From assembly GCA_007753675.1 (NCBI GenBank), contig CP036432.1, forward strand, positions 2,764,394 to 2,828,393: a stretch of 64,000 bases of DNA, given 5' to 3'. The position numbers and the translations under genes are program-made. This document shows positions 19,366 to 29,059 of this stretch, piece by piece; the stretch's first letter is position 1; every line of letters starts with the position of its first letter. The DNA comes from Stieleria magnilauensis. Its GTDB lineage: Bacteria > Planctomycetota > Planctomycetia > Pirellulales > Pirellulaceae. Under the pieces are notes generated by a model, which made no database searches, was not told where the DNA came from, and saw only the letters and a list, made by a program, of their open reading frames with translations.

Positions 19366-19507
19366 GATCGATCCGAGGAAATTAGGAAAAGAACAAGGGA
19401 CGTGAAGTTGCCTTAGCATCCCACTCCGCCACTGTCGGCGACTGTCACGCAACCACTGCGTGACATGAACGTCAACAGCCCGTAGCGATTGCCGTTACTC
19501 GCCGCGG

Positions 19508-20608
19508 TCAACTGAGTTCGGCATTGAGCGTTTCTGCGGCTCGTGTTTCTGCGGCCTGTTCCGCTTCACGCTCGGCTCGGATTTCTTCTTTCGTCTTCAT
19601 CGGGAAGTACTCTTCGACGATGCGATAAAACTCGTCGGCGCTGGACACGTTTGCGACGTGCGTGCGGAAATGCCGAGCGCCGTATTTACCTTGGGCGTAA
19701 CAGCAAGCGTATTTCCGCATCAGGATCGTGCCTTTTTCTTCGCCGAAGCGTTCTTTGACCAGATCGTAGTGATGCATCATGCATTGACGTTGTTCTGGCA
19801 GACTGGGTTCCGGCGGGATCGGTTGGCCGCGGAGTGCGGCGGCGGCTTGCGAGAACAGCCACGGGCGGCCGAGGCAAGCGCGGGCGATCATGACGCCATC
19901 GACGTCATAGGTCTTGAAGGCGTGAACGACTTTTTCGGGCGAGTCCAGGTCACCGTTTCCGATCAGCGGAATGTTTCGAAGGTGGGCCTTGATTTCGCTG
20001 ATGCGATCCCAGTCGGCATGTCCACGAAACATGTCTTTGGCGGTGCGGCCATGAACGGTCAGCGCCGCCGCACCGGCCTCTTCGACCACCCGAGCGACTT
20101 CGTTGCAATTGACCGAATCAGGGCTGCAGCCGAGTCTGATCTTTGCGGTCACGGGCGTCGGCGCGCACGCTTTAACCAGTTGCGAAATGATCTCGAACAT
20201 CCGGCCCGGCGTTCGCAACAGGTAGCTGCCGCTGTGTGCTTTCTCGGTGACCTGGCGGACAGGGCAGCCGAAATTAATATCCACGACACTGACCTGGTAC
20301 TCCTCGACCAACCGCCGTCCGACCTTGGCCATCGTTTCCGGATCGTTGTCCCAGATCTGGACCGCCAGTGGGCGAGGTTCTTCTGCCACACCCCACAAGC
20401 GTTCGGGATGTTCGGCTTCGTTTTCGTCCATCCAGACAAAGCCGCGGGCGTTGACCATTTCGGTCGCGATCAGTCCGGCGCCGCCATATTCGCGGACCAT
20501 TTGACGGAAGGCGGCGTTGGTAAAGCCCGCCATCGGGGCTTGCAGGATCGGCGGATCGACGACCAGATCGCCGATCCGAAACGCGGGTGGGGGGAAGGGA
20601 CGTGACAT
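19508..20608 (-). CDS. dusB: tRNA-dihydrouridine synthase (DusB-type)
   Basis: A 366-residue flavoenzyme that reduces uridines in tRNA. Family signatures include PILQAPMAGFTNAAFR near the FMN site, INFGCPVRQVTEK with the catalytic Cys, AKIRLG, LTVHGRTAKDMF, and PLIGNGDL followed by GVMIARACLGRPWLF. Length and motif order fit bacterial DusB. The C-terminus has a short charged extension rich in Glu and Ala. It lies 36 bp from the stop of the gene at 20645-21694, same strand, so the two may share a transcript. Confidence 0.9.
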   Translation of the reverse strand: MSRPFPPPAFRIGDLVVDPPILQAPMAGFTNAAFRQMVREYGGAGLIATEMVNARGFVWMDENEAEHPERLWGVAEEPRPLAVQIWDNDPETMAKVGRRLVEEYQVSVVDINFGCPVRQVTEKAHSGSYLLRTPGRMFEIISQLVKACAPTPVTAKIRLGCSPDSVNCNEVARVVEEAGAAALTVHGRTAKDMFRGHADWDRISEIKAHLRNIPLIGNGDLDSPEKVVHAFKTYDVDGVMIARACLGRPWLFSQAAAALRGQPIPPEPSLPEQRQCMMHHYDLVKERFGEEKGTILMRKYACCYAQGKYGARHFRTHVANVSSADEFYRIVEEYFPMKTKEEIRAEREAEQAAETRAAETLNAELS

Positions 20609-20644
20609 GGCTAAAGCTTTCGCGGGAGGTGATTCCCCGTCACT

Positions 20645-21694
20645 CTAAAACGCACGCGACCAACTGGCAATGATCGAATAGTCCGTCTCCAACTGGATTC
20701 CCCCCAGGTCTTGCGCCAACGTGGGCACAATTTCCAGGTTCAAATAATTTCCTTTCCAGTTCAACTGGCCACCGATCCCCAGGTTGTACCAGTATCCGCC
20801 GCGAAAGCTTTCGACGTTGGTGCTGATCCCCGCGTCGGGCGTCTGCGGATCGGCGCCATCAATGTTGTCACGCCAAACGTGTTCCCCGCGCAGTGACAGG
20901 GCGAACGCGTCGCAGACCAGGTATTGGGTCCACGTGTTGAGGCGGACTTCGGCACCGAGACGGTAATCGCGATAGTTCTTGCCCATCGGCAGATCGGACT
21001 GGACCTGCCCCCCCCAGCCCCATTGGTCGGCGAAATACCGCACGGTCATGCCGGGGCGTGCGTTAAAGGTCCCGCTGCCCAGTCGCATCGGGTAGGGCAG
21101 CGGTTGAGACATCATCCCGCCGGTCGGCGTCGACGTGGTCCGAAAGATGTCGCCGGTCGGAACAGACCCGCCCAGGTTCAAAATCCAATCGCAACGCTCG
21201 GTGCTGTACAGCCGGAGCAGCGCGCCCAGGGCCGTGTCACCGAAACCGCTGTTATGGGTCGTGAATTCGGTCCCCGCCCCGGCCGGGTTCATCGGGCCGC
21301 GGATGTGATCCATCGTCAGACTCGGCAACATGAACATCGTGTACAGCGTCACATTGTCGGTGGCACCGTACATCACGTGGGTCATGTGCATCTCCATCGT
21401 CATTTGCGTGGGAGCGGCCATGCGATTGGTCATCGGCGAGCTCGTCGCGCCGAAAGCGATCGCTTCGGAATCGCTGACGGTCCGATCGCCGATCCGATTG
21501 TCTTCCATGTACATGTTCATGTACTTGTACTCGACCATCCACTCGCCCTTTTCATGCACATGATCGCCCGCGATTCCGGCCGGGCCGTGTTTGTCGGCCA
21601 GCGATTTGCGTCCGGGATGGTCGGCGATCGAGGCGGACGTGGTCAAAAACAGCGACGCAACAGCGGCGAGAAGATGAAAGGGTTTCACCGTCAT
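20645..21694 (-). CDS. predicted outer-membrane beta-barrel / transporter-like protein
   Basis: About 349 residues from the ATG at 21694; the frame is open to 21862 but lacks signal character there. A signal peptide (MTVKPFHLLAAVASLFLTTSASIA) precedes a Met/His-rich mature N-terminus with repeated Met pairs (YKYMNMYMEDNR, MTMEMHMTHVMYG). Alternating strands continue to a C-terminal SIIASWSRAF ending in Phe, typical of outer-membrane barrels. The Met/His content recalls proteins annotated as metal-related transporters, but binding is inference. No efflux partners are adjacent. Confidence 0.65.
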   Translation of the reverse strand: MTVKPFHLLAAVASLFLTTSASIADHPGRKSLADKHGPAGIAGDHVHEKGEWMVEYKYMNMYMEDNRIGDRTVSDSEAIAFGATSSPMTNRMAAPTQMTMEMHMTHVMYGATDNVTLYTMFMLPSLTMDHIRGPMNPAGAGTEFTTHNSGFGDTALGALLRLYSTERCDWILNLGGSVPTGDIFRTTSTPTGGMMSQPLPYPMRLGSGTFNARPGMTVRYFADQWGWGGQVQSDLPMGKNYRDYRLGAEVRLNTWTQYLVCDAFALSLRGEHVWRDNIDGADPQTPDAGISTNVESFRGGYWYNLGIGGQLNWKGNYLNLEIVPTLAQDLGGIQLETDYSIIASWSRAF

Positions 21695-22043
21695 GAAAAA
21701 GCATCCGTGCTGGGAAATCCGTGCTGGGAAAATCGAGTGACGAAGGTCTTCGCTAGATCGACCTCCCGGACGGCAAGTTTCAGCTGCCGCCATTGGAGCG
21801 TTGACAACCGGCATGATCTGACCAAACCGACTGCCCGCCCGGGCGAACTTGAATCTTGCCAAACTCGGGTCGACTCGCCGGTCGCGCCTTTGCTATAGCC
21901 GCTAGGGTGGTGCCAAAATCAGGCACCGGGCTGCCACGGATTGGACAGCCAAACTTCGCAAAACACCGTATCTTTCCGAGTTTGTCGAAATTGAGACAGC
22001 CCGGTCGCAACGGTTGGCCATTGACGCAGGACGGATTCGACTG

Positions 22044-25000
22044 ATGGTTGTGATCTTCGGTTTACCGGTTGTTTCGATTTTCATCTTCATCGTCGCAGGG
22101 CTGCTGATCGGGCATCTGCTCTGGTACCGAGACACCAGTGGCTTGGACGGTAGGATCCGCGAATTGGAAGACGAGCTTGCAACGGCGGGCGGCGACTCAT
22201 CCAGCCAACACGGCGAGCTGCTTTCGCTCCAGCGGTCCTTCGACGAGCAACGCGACGATCTGGAACGCGCCCGCGAGGAAGCCGCGTCGTTGCGCCAGGA
22301 AAACGCGACACTGGAAGCATCGATCGAACTGACCCGCGACAACGCGGCCCTCGAAAACAGTGACTTGCAGCGCACCGAAGAGCAATTGCAAGCGTTGCAA
22401 GACGAATACGATGCCTTGAAAGCCGAGCACGAACAGACGCTCGCGGACAGGCATGCCGCGGAGCTGCGCATCACCGCCAATGAAACCGCGGCACTGGAAG
22501 CCGGCGATGAACTCGGGCGACAATCCGCGCTGATCGAATCGCTGTCCAAAACCAATGAAGCGCAGCTCGCCGAAATCCAGCACTTGAAAGAACAAGTCGA
22601 ACGGCTGGGGGAAACCAGTGAGTCGGATGTCGCCGACCGCGAGGCCCTGATCACTCGACTGAAAAACGAGCTAGCCGAAAGCGAAATGTATCGCCAGGCG
22701 ACCCAAGACAAATTGGACGCGGTGCAGGCCCAGATCGAAGAACACGAATCGTCCACCCAGCAGCGCGATGAAACGATCGAATCCCTGCAGCGTCAGCGCG
22801 ACGAACTGCAACAGCAGCGGGACGAATCGTCGCACAAATACGCGTCGGTCGTGACCAGCATCGAGACGATGCAGCAACAGCTCGCCAGCGCCCTGGACCA
22901 GGCCGAACGGACCGCCGATCAAAACGAGCGTCTGGCCGACCTGATCGAAGAAAAACAAAACCGGATCGCCGAACTGGAATCCCGTGCCGCCGAGGCCGAG
23001 GCGGCTTGTGAAGGACTGGAAACCCTGCACGCCGAACTCTCCACCGCAACCGCGGCACTGACCAAGGTCGAATGCCAACTGGAAGACCGGACGGCTGAAC
23101 TGCAGGACCGAGACCGCTTGGTGGAAACCCTTCGCGGCGAAATCGACCAATTGAAAGTCGCACGACAAGAGGGCGCCGACGCCCAAGAAGAAGTCCGTGA
23201 ATTGCTCGACGAGTTGCACGAACTGAAACAGATCAAACTGAAACTGGAAGACAAGCTGGCGATGCAAGCCGGCCAACTCGAACAGATCGCGGAGCTGCAA
23301 GAACGCATCGAAGAGCAAGACGCGGAATTGGAGTTCATCGCTAGCGAGGTCGACGACGAACGCGGCATTCGCAGCGAATTGGAAAACAAACTGAGCGAAA
23401 AGACGAGCACCATCGCGGATCTGTCCCGGCGCTGCGAATTGATCCAGCCGCTGGAAAACGAAACCAAATCGCTGACTGCGAAAATCGCCACGGGCCGCGC
23501 AACCATCGAGCAACTGACTTCCAAGCTGAACGAAAACGAACACATCGTCACGCAGTTGCAAGACCGTCTGCAGGTGATCGACACCCTGGAAAGCGAACAA
23601 CAGTCGCTGCGTCAAAGCTTGGATCAATCGGCCGCAACGATCGACCGGCTGACCGCCAAGCTGCAAGAGAGCGAGCGAACCGTTGCTCGTCAGACCGAAC
23701 AATTGCAGGCAATGGAGGCGTTGCAGAACGAAAACCAGTCGCTCGCCGCCGAACTGATGTCGTCTCAGGCATCGGTCGAAGAGACTTCGGTACAGCTCCG
23801 CGAACACGAACGGATGGTCGCCGAACAATCGGCCCAGCTGGAAATCTTGGGAGATCTGGAAACCGAAAAGGGATCGCTCTCTGAAAAACTGCTCGCCTCG
23901 CTCGCGTCGATCGATCAGCTGACGGCCCAATTGCACGACAGCGATCAAACGCTGGCACAGCAATCCGAAAAGCTTCTGCAGATGGAGCAGCTCGAAAGCG
24001 AAAAACAGACACTCGCTGAACGATTGGAATCCTCGCTCGCGTCGATCGAACAACTGACCGCCCAACTGCACGAAAGTGAATCGAGCGTGGCCGATCACGC
24101 CAAACAGCTGGAGGTGCTGGAGAACGACAACCAATCGCTCGCCGGCAAGCTGCAATCAAACCTCGAGAAGCTCGACCACCTGGCGACGAACTTGCGTGAC
24201 CGTGACACAGAAATTGTCGAGCTGACCGAGCAGTGCGAACGCCTCAGCGGCCTGGAAGATCAAATCGAAACGCTGGGCCAGGATCTACAGGCCAGTCGAG
24301 CGACGATCGATGACTTGACCGAACAACTGAGCGACCGCGATGCCCGAATCAACGAGCTGACCGAGCAGTGTCAGGCCCTCACGCCGCTTACCGAAGAAAC
24401 GCAAACGCTGACCAAGCGGTTGGCCGAACTCGAGCGGACCGAGGCCGGGCTGAGGGAGAGCTTGAGCGATCAAGATCGCGAGATCGAAACCCTGCGTGAC
24501 AAGGAACGTGAACTCAACACGCTGCAGGACCGCTTTGCCGAGACGCAATCGGTGCTTCAAGAAACCGACGCCCAACGGGCCGCGTTGGTCGAAACCACCG
24601 GCGAACAGCAATCCGAAATCGAATCGCTGCAGAAACAACTACAACAGATCAAAACGCTGCAAGGTGAGCTGGAAGTCAAAGACGAACAGCTTGCCAAGTC
24701 GGTCCGCGAAGTCGAGACGTTGGCGATGCAAATCAGTGAGCGTGAAGCGGTGATCGAGGACTTGAATCGACGCATCGGTTCGGTGGTCGATCTCGAAAAA
24801 CAACTGCACATGCGAGAACGCGATGTCATCGAGTTGAAAGAGCAAAGCGATCTGCAAACGCGGGCCTTTTCCGAACAACGCGACGAGTTGCTTCGTCTGC
24901 GGCACGGCGTGGCCGATCTGGAAGCGACCAACAAACAGCTCGCGATCACGCGCGATCGACTGTCCAAGGCCGACCTGCAGTGCGACGAACTGGTCGCCGC

Positions 25001-25439
25001 CAATCAGGTACTGGAAAGCCACGTCACCAAGCTGGGCAAAGAATTGGAAATCCAAGCCGTCTCGGTCGAGGACTTGAATCGGCGGCTGGAGACGAAGTCG
25101 AATCAGCACGAAGCGGCGATCGCGGAACTGCGTCAGGCCTCAACCGATTTGAAGCAGCAAACCGCGGTGGTCAAGCAGTTGCAAACGCAGCTCGCCGAAC
25201 TGGACGAATTGCGGGCGGCCAACAAAATGCTTGCCGCCAAGAGCGCGGATCTGATCAGCCATCTCAAACGCGTCAGCGCCGAACACGAGGACAGCTTGAA
25301 AGCCAACGAGCATGCTCAGACCACGATTCGCGAGCTGCAAAACGAGATCCACGCCCAGACGGCCACGATCCGCACGCTGCGTCGCGAGCGTGGTTCGATC
25401 GCAGACCTGGACGGCGACGACGGTCGCAAGGCAGCGTAG
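22044..25439 (+). CDS. giant membrane-anchored coiled-coil protein
   Basis: About 1131 residues. One N-terminal membrane helix (MVVIFGLPVVSIFIFIVAGLLIG) is followed by over 1000 residues of continuous heptad-pattern coiled coil rich in Glu, Gln, Leu, Ala and Asp. From about residue 480 to 800 there are imperfect internal repeats of 42-45 residues, each with a core like SLASIDQLTAQLHDSDQ. No ATPase, SMC hinge or head domain is present. The start may be ATG 22044 or TTG 22014. A structural or scaffolding role in the envelope or cell division is plausible but unproven. Confidence 0.8.
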   Translation: MVVIFGLPVVSIFIFIVAGLLIGHLLWYRDTSGLDGRIRELEDELATAGGDSSSQHGELLSLQRSFDEQRDDLERAREEAASLRQENATLEASIELTRDNAALENSDLQRTEEQLQALQDEYDALKAEHEQTLADRHAAELRITANETAALEAGDELGRQSALIESLSKTNEAQLAEIQHLKEQVERLGETSESDVADREALITRLKNELAESEMYRQATQDKLDAVQAQIEEHESSTQQRDETIESLQRQRDELQQQRDESSHKYASVVTSIETMQQQLASALDQAERTADQNERLADLIEEKQNRIAELESRAAEAEAACEGLETLHAELSTATAALTKVECQLEDRTAELQDRDRLVETLRGEIDQLKVARQEGADAQEEVRELLDELHELKQIKLKLEDKLAMQAGQLEQIAELQERIEEQDAELEFIASEVDDERGIRSELENKLSEKTSTIADLSRRCELIQPLENETKSLTAKIATGRATIEQLTSKLNENEHIVTQLQDRLQVIDTLESEQQSLRQSLDQSAATIDRLTAKLQESERTVARQTEQLQAMEALQNENQSLAAELMSSQASVEETSVQLREHERMVAEQSAQLEILGDLETEKGSLSEKLLASLASIDQLTAQLHDSDQTLAQQSEKLLQMEQLESEKQTLAERLESSLASIEQLTAQLHESESSVADHAKQLEVLENDNQSLAGKLQSNLEKLDHLATNLRDRDTEIVELTEQCERLSGLEDQIETLGQDLQASRATIDDLTEQLSDRDARINELTEQCQALTPLTEETQTLTKRLAELERTEAGLRESLSDQDREIETLRDKERELNTLQDRFAETQSVLQETDAQRAALVETTGEQQSEIESLQKQLQQIKTLQGELEVKDEQLAKSVREVETLAMQISEREAVIEDLNRRIGSVVDLEKQLHMRERDVIELKEQSDLQTRAFSEQRDELLRLRHGVADLEATNKQLAITRDRLSKADLQCDELVAANQVLESHVTKLGKELEIQAVSVEDLNRRLETKSNQHEAAIAELRQASTDLKQQTAVVKQLQTQLAELDELRAANKMLAAKSADLISHLKRVSAEHEDSLKANEHAQTTIRELQNEIHAQTATIRTLRRERGSIADLDGDDGRKAA

Positions 25440-25595
25440 AATGCCGGACCAGCGTCATTCTCGCGGAGTGCATCTTGTGAAAAATCGTTCCGCTTGGGAT
25501 CTTGAACAAGCCCCACGACGCCCGACTGGAAAACTAAATTGCCGGCCGATGAAGGTGAAGTGACCGTTCCCCGTCCTGGCAACGTTCCCAATCCG

Positions 25596-25856
25596 ATGAC
25601 TGACGCACCGCGTGACCCCGAAAAACAGCAACCGTCCCAAGAACCGGCGGCGCGTCCGATGATGCGGCTGGATGATGTGCTCAAACGGGCCGGCTGCGTG
25701 GGGACCGGCGGCCAGGCCAAAATCTGGATCCAAGACGGCCAGGTCACCGTGAACGGGGAAATCGAGACACGACGCCGCAAACAGCTGTTTTTGGGCGATG
25801 TGGTCGAAACCATGGGTCAAAGCATCACGCTGGACGAAACCTTTTTCGATTGTTAG
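25596..25856 (+). CDS. S4-domain RNA-binding protein
   Basis: About 86 residues from the ATG at 25596; the frame is open from 25539 with a TTG. The core RLDDVLKRAGCVGTGGQAKIWIQDGQVTVNGEIETRRRKQL is a small S4 domain of the YbcJ/RlbA type, which binds structured RNA, probably in ribosome assembly or quality control. The preceding 25 residues are a Pro/Glu-rich tail. A GTGAAAC/GTTTCAC hairpin at 25869-25887 follows the stop. It lies upstream of infC in the same direction. Confidence 0.8.
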   Translation: MTDAPRDPEKQQPSQEPAARPMMRLDDVLKRAGCVGTGGQAKIWIQDGQVTVNGEIETRRRKQLFLGDVVETMGQSITLDETFFDC

Positions 25857-26136
25857 CTGAAAAGTTCGGTGAAACCGGCAGTTTCACTGTTGACGGTCGC
25901 CGATCCGTCGCTGGATACTGCGCAACGCTGAGAAAGCTGGCGGCGGCGAATTTTCCGCCCTTCTCGGTGTAGACCACTTCGGTGACCTACTGTTGAGAAC
26001 CCGTTTTCCCTGGACGTTTCAGGGATCCGTGGTTCAACCCCAAGACTGGCACTTCGGCTGATTCAACGCCGATCCGGTCTCGAGGCCATTTCCATTTGAT
26101 GTCCGGAATGCCCACCGGCAGGAGCAGAAACTTTTA

Positions 26137-26667
26137 GTGGCGTTGGCACGACGAAACCCCCAACCAGAAAATCGCGACACCGTTCGCATCAATTCCAGTA
26201 TCCGAATCAGTCCGATTCGAGTCGTCAGCGAGACTGGCGAACAGCTCGGAGTGATCTCGACCGAAGACGCCCTGGAGCGTGCACGCGATGTCGGACTGGA
26301 CCTGGTTGAAGTCGCTCCCAATGAGCGACCCCCGGTTTGCCGAATCATGGATTACGGCAAATACAAATACGACAAGAACAAGAAAACGAACCGCAATCAA
26401 AGTCACACCAAGACGAAAGAAATTCGCTTGCGGCCGAAAACCGGCGACGAAGACATTCGTACGAAAATTCGACGCGCCGAAAAGTTCTTGAAGCACAAGG
26501 ACAAGGTTCAAGTCAGTGTGCTGTTCCGTGGACGCGAGATGGCTCACATCGAAGAAGGCCGCAAGGTGATGGAGCAGGTCATCGAATTGCTCGACGAAGT
26601 CGGCAAGGTCGAAACCGCGCCCCAGCAACACGGCCGTCGGATGATCTGCATGATCGCCCCACGTTAA
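26137..26667 (+). CDS. infC: translation initiation factor IF-3
   Basis: 176 residues. The IF-3 N-domain is recognised by [61 protein letters not shown] and the C-domain by [27 protein letters not shown] and [10 protein letters not shown]. It binds the 30S subunit and enforces start-codon and initiator-tRNA choice. The start is a GTG at 26137, with GGAG about 13 bases upstream; non-ATG starts are well known for infC and linked to autoregulation elsewhere. The usual rpmI-rplT partners do not follow; a Nif3-family gene does. Confidence 0.95.
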   Translation: MALARRNPQPENRDTVRINSSIRISPIRVVSETGEQLGVISTEDALERARDVGLDLVEVAPNERPPVCRIMDYGKYKYDKNKKTNRNQSHTKTKEIRLRPKTGDEDIRTKIRRAEKFLKHKDKVQVSVLFRGREMAHIEEGRKVMEQVIELLDEVGKVETAPQQHGRRMICMIAPR

Positions 26668-26687
26668 ACAACGGGCCACTCGTCATC

Positions 26688-26732
26688 CTCGTCGCGACGC
26701 TTGCTTTGTAACCCTGGGCAAGCGTCGACGAG
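26688..26732. terminator. hairpin between infC and the Nif3-family gene
   Basis: Arms at 26688-26703 and 26719-26732 pair over about 14 bp with a 2-nt bulge. There is no T-run on either side, so it is a weak candidate for a terminator or processing site. Confidence 0.3.
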
Positions 26733-26758
26733 CCGTTCCACCACGTGATGCGAGAGCC

Positions 26759-27556
26759 ATGTCCGCTGTCACTGTCGATGCCGTTTGCCAAACGCTCTCC
26801 CAATGGGCTCCGCTGGAATTGGCGGAGTCCTGGGACAACGTTGGCCTGTTGATCGGAGATCGCCACCGCGAGATCGGCAAGGTCATGACCTGCCTGACCG
26901 TGACCCCCGGCGTGGTCGCCGAAGCGATCGAGCAGCAGGCCGGCTTGATTGTCACCCATCACCCGATCCCCTTTCGCCCGCTGCCACGCATCACCAGTGA
27001 TTCGATCACCGGCGAAATCCTGTGGCGACTGATCGGGGCCAAGATCGCCGTCTACAGCGCCCACACCGCCTTCGACTCCGCCGCCGAAGGCATCAACCAG
27101 AGTTGGGCACAATCGCTGGGCTTGTCCTCGATTGAACCGATCAACGATCCCACGACGGAGAACCCGCTGGGCAGCGGACGGCACGGGACGCTGCCGACCG
27201 AAACACCGACGCGCGATGTGATTCGGCGGTGTGCCGAATGGGTCGATTGCCGGCAAGCTCCCCGCGGTGTCGGCCCGCTCGATCGCCCGATCACGAGAGT
27301 CGGATTCGCGTGCGGCAGCGGAGGCTCGTTCGTCGCCCAAGCAGCCCGCTGCGGTTGCCAGCTGTTGATCACCGGCGAAGCCAGCTTTCACGATTGCCTG
27401 GAAGCCGAGTCACGAGGCATGGCACTGGGCCTGCTCGGGCACTATCACAGCGAACGCTTTGCGATGGAGCAGTTGGCCAAACGACTCGCCGGCACCTTCC
27501 CGACGCTGACCCTGTGGCCCAGCGCCGCCGAATCCGACCCGATCCAAACGGTTTGA
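26759..27556 (+). CDS. Nif3/YbgI-family dinuclear metal protein
   Basis: 265 residues. Family motifs include LAESWDNVGLLIGD near the N-terminus, LIVTHHPIPF with metal-binding histidines, YSAHTAFD, and near the C-terminus ITGEASFHDCLEAESRG and GHYHSERFAME. These proteins form hexameric toroids with two metal ions; the name GTP cyclohydrolase I type 2 is used, but the true substrate is uncertain. A complete, standard-length member, about 90 bp downstream of infC. Confidence 0.88.
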   Translation: MSAVTVDAVCQTLSQWAPLELAESWDNVGLLIGDRHREIGKVMTCLTVTPGVVAEAIEQQAGLIVTHHPIPFRPLPRITSDSITGEILWRLIGAKIAVYSAHTAFDSAAEGINQSWAQSLGLSSIEPINDPTTENPLGSGRHGTLPTETPTRDVIRRCAEWVDCRQAPRGVGPLDRPITRVGFACGSGGSFVAQAARCGCQLLITGEASFHDCLEAESRGMALGLLGHYHSERFAMEQLAKRLAGTFPTLTLWPSAAESDPIQTV

Positions 27557-27575
27557 GAGGAACGCGTCACGGCAG

Positions 27576-27672
27576 TTTTAGCGGCAGGGCGCAAGCCCTC
27601 CGGTCCGTCATCGTTCCCGAAACACCGGAGGGCTCGCGCCCTACCGCTAAAAAATGCTTCACAGCTTTGCCC
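27576..27672. repeat. fold-back (MITE-like) repeat, copy 1
   Basis: Inner inverted arms at 27576-27603 (TTTTAGCGGCAGGGCGC...) and 27625-27652 pair over about 28 bp with few mismatches. The right outer end ATGCTTCACAGC resembles the outer arm of the complete copy at 53552-53689, while the left outer arm has diverged. It follows the Nif3-family stop by 20 bp and could also act as a terminator. Confidence 0.75.
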
Positions 27673-28289
27673 GGAGGGTGTCGAAGCAAATGCCGCCCGA
27701 ACCCTCAGACCCGGCGGGCCGCCCCGAGTGGAAAACGCCCCCATCAACTCGTTCGCAATGGCGGTCTGCGGCACAGCCGGCAGATCGATTCGCTACGACC
27801 CCGTCCGGGGTCGACGGGAGTCGGCAACGGGCCTCCCGGAGGTGGCGCTACACTGACCTCCGGCGACTCGCTGGCATCCCTCCGGGATACTCGGTTCGCT
27901 GACGCGAACCGTTGACCACAGATGCATCACGCGCCACTGGCTCACGCCACGTGCTGGGATTGCATGGCGGGGATTGCCTTGCGGGGATGATGTCAGCGAG
28001 CGCGTGGGGCTGGGACAACTCGCCCGACAGCCACAATGGGGGGCTCCGGCGGGCGGAGCTGCCAAAATGTCATTGAGTGCAGGCGGCATGGCGTTTGCGG
28101 AGTGGTGTGCGAGCCCACGAATTCATGAGAGAATAGCGCAGAGCGAGTTTCCTCCACGACGCTGATTCCCGTGCTCAGCTGTAAGACCCGGTCGCTCGAA
28201 CGAGTATTCCCCTAGGGAGCCGGCAGCACCGCAGCCCGCCCAACGCTGGTCACACCACGAAGTTTTCCGACCTAGATGATGGAGTCGAA
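27673..28289. other. long intergenic region with dispersed repeats
   Basis: About 620 bases with no credible gene. At 27834-27915 is a member of the GGAGGTGGCGCT...ATCCCTCCGGGATA family also found at 35333-35413. At about 27925-27960 is a short sequence (CACTGGCTCACGCCACGTGC) whose inverted relative occurs at 18458-18484. The remainder up to 28289 has no structure I can name; it should hold the promoter of the glycosyltransferase gene. Confidence 0.6.
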
Positions 28290-29057
28290 ATGACGAGACA
28301 AGAGAAATGGCTTGCCGCCCTGCCGGTGTACAACGAAGTCGACTACGTGAACGAGATTTTGGACCAGGTCGTTCAATATGCGTCCAACGTGCTCGTCGTT
28401 GATGACGGTTCGACCGACGGGACCGACAAACTTCTCAGCCAGCGTGACGACGTGACCGTGATTCGTCATGAGCAAAATCGTGGCTATGGAGCGGCGTTGC
28501 AAACCGCGTTCGACTACACCCTGGCAAACGGCTTCGATGGCGTCGTCACACTCGACTGCGACGGCCAGCACCAGCCGAAACGGATCCCCGCCTTCATCGA
28601 CATGGCCCGTTCGGCGGACATCGTTTCGGGCAGCCGCTACCTGCATCACTTCGATGGTGACGACGCGCCACCGGAGGAGCGGATGTTTATCAACCGCCGC
28701 ATCACGGCCGATCTGAATCGGCGACTGGGGCTGCAGCTGACCGACGCGTTTTGCGGATTCAAAGCCTATCGTAGCGAAGCGCTGCGGCATTTTTCCATCA
28801 CCGATACCGGCTACGCAATGCCGCTTCAACTGTGGGTCCAGGCAGCCGAAGCCGGATTGCGGATCGCCGAGATGGCGGTGCCGTTGATCTATCTGGATCT
28901 GGAGCGATCGTTCGGCGGTGCGCTCGACCACGCAGAAACACGGTTGAAACATTACAATCAGGTGATCGACGACGAGATCGCGCGGCTGTGTGCCAGCGGT
29001 CGTCATGTCACCCACGCGGCCAGCGGAGATTTGGTCTGCGTACACGAGGCCGGTTGA
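28290..29057 (+). CDS. family 2 glycosyltransferase (dolichol-P-mannose synthase-like)
   Basis: 255 residues of a cytoplasmic GT-A glycosyltransferase. Motifs: ALPVYNEVDYV at the N-terminus, VVDDGSTDGT for nucleotide-sugar binding, LDCDGQH as the DxD-like metal site, SGSRYL, then TDAFCGFKAYR and a C-terminal acceptor region. There are no membrane helices, so it resembles soluble DPM1-type enzymes that transfer a sugar to a lipid phosphate; the true acceptor is unknown. The stop (29055-29057) is 2 bp before the GTG of the next gene, implying translational coupling. Confidence 0.88.
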   Translation: MTRQEKWLAALPVYNEVDYVNEILDQVVQYASNVLVVDDGSTDGTDKLLSQRDDVTVIRHEQNRGYGAALQTAFDYTLANGFDGVVTLDCDGQHQPKRIPAFIDMARSADIVSGSRYLHHFDGDDAPPEERMFINRRITADLNRRLGLQLTDAFCGFKAYRSEALRHFSITDTGYAMPLQLWVQAAEAGLRIAEMAVPLIYLDLERSFGGALDHAETRLKHYNQVIDDEIARLCASGRHVTHAASGDLVCVHEAG

Positions 29058-29059
29058 AC

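Noticed and set aside
22671..24155. Long minus-strand open frame within the coiled-coil gene
   Set aside because: High-GC antisense shadow: the Glu/Gln/Leu codons of the coiled coil give stop-free Leu/Phe/Arg frames on the other strand; no start signals.
28832..29059. N-terminal extension of the BshC-like gene into the glycosyltransferase
   Set aside because: It would overlap the GT2 coding sequence over 220 bp in another frame. GTG 29060, 2 bp after the GT2 stop, is a better start.
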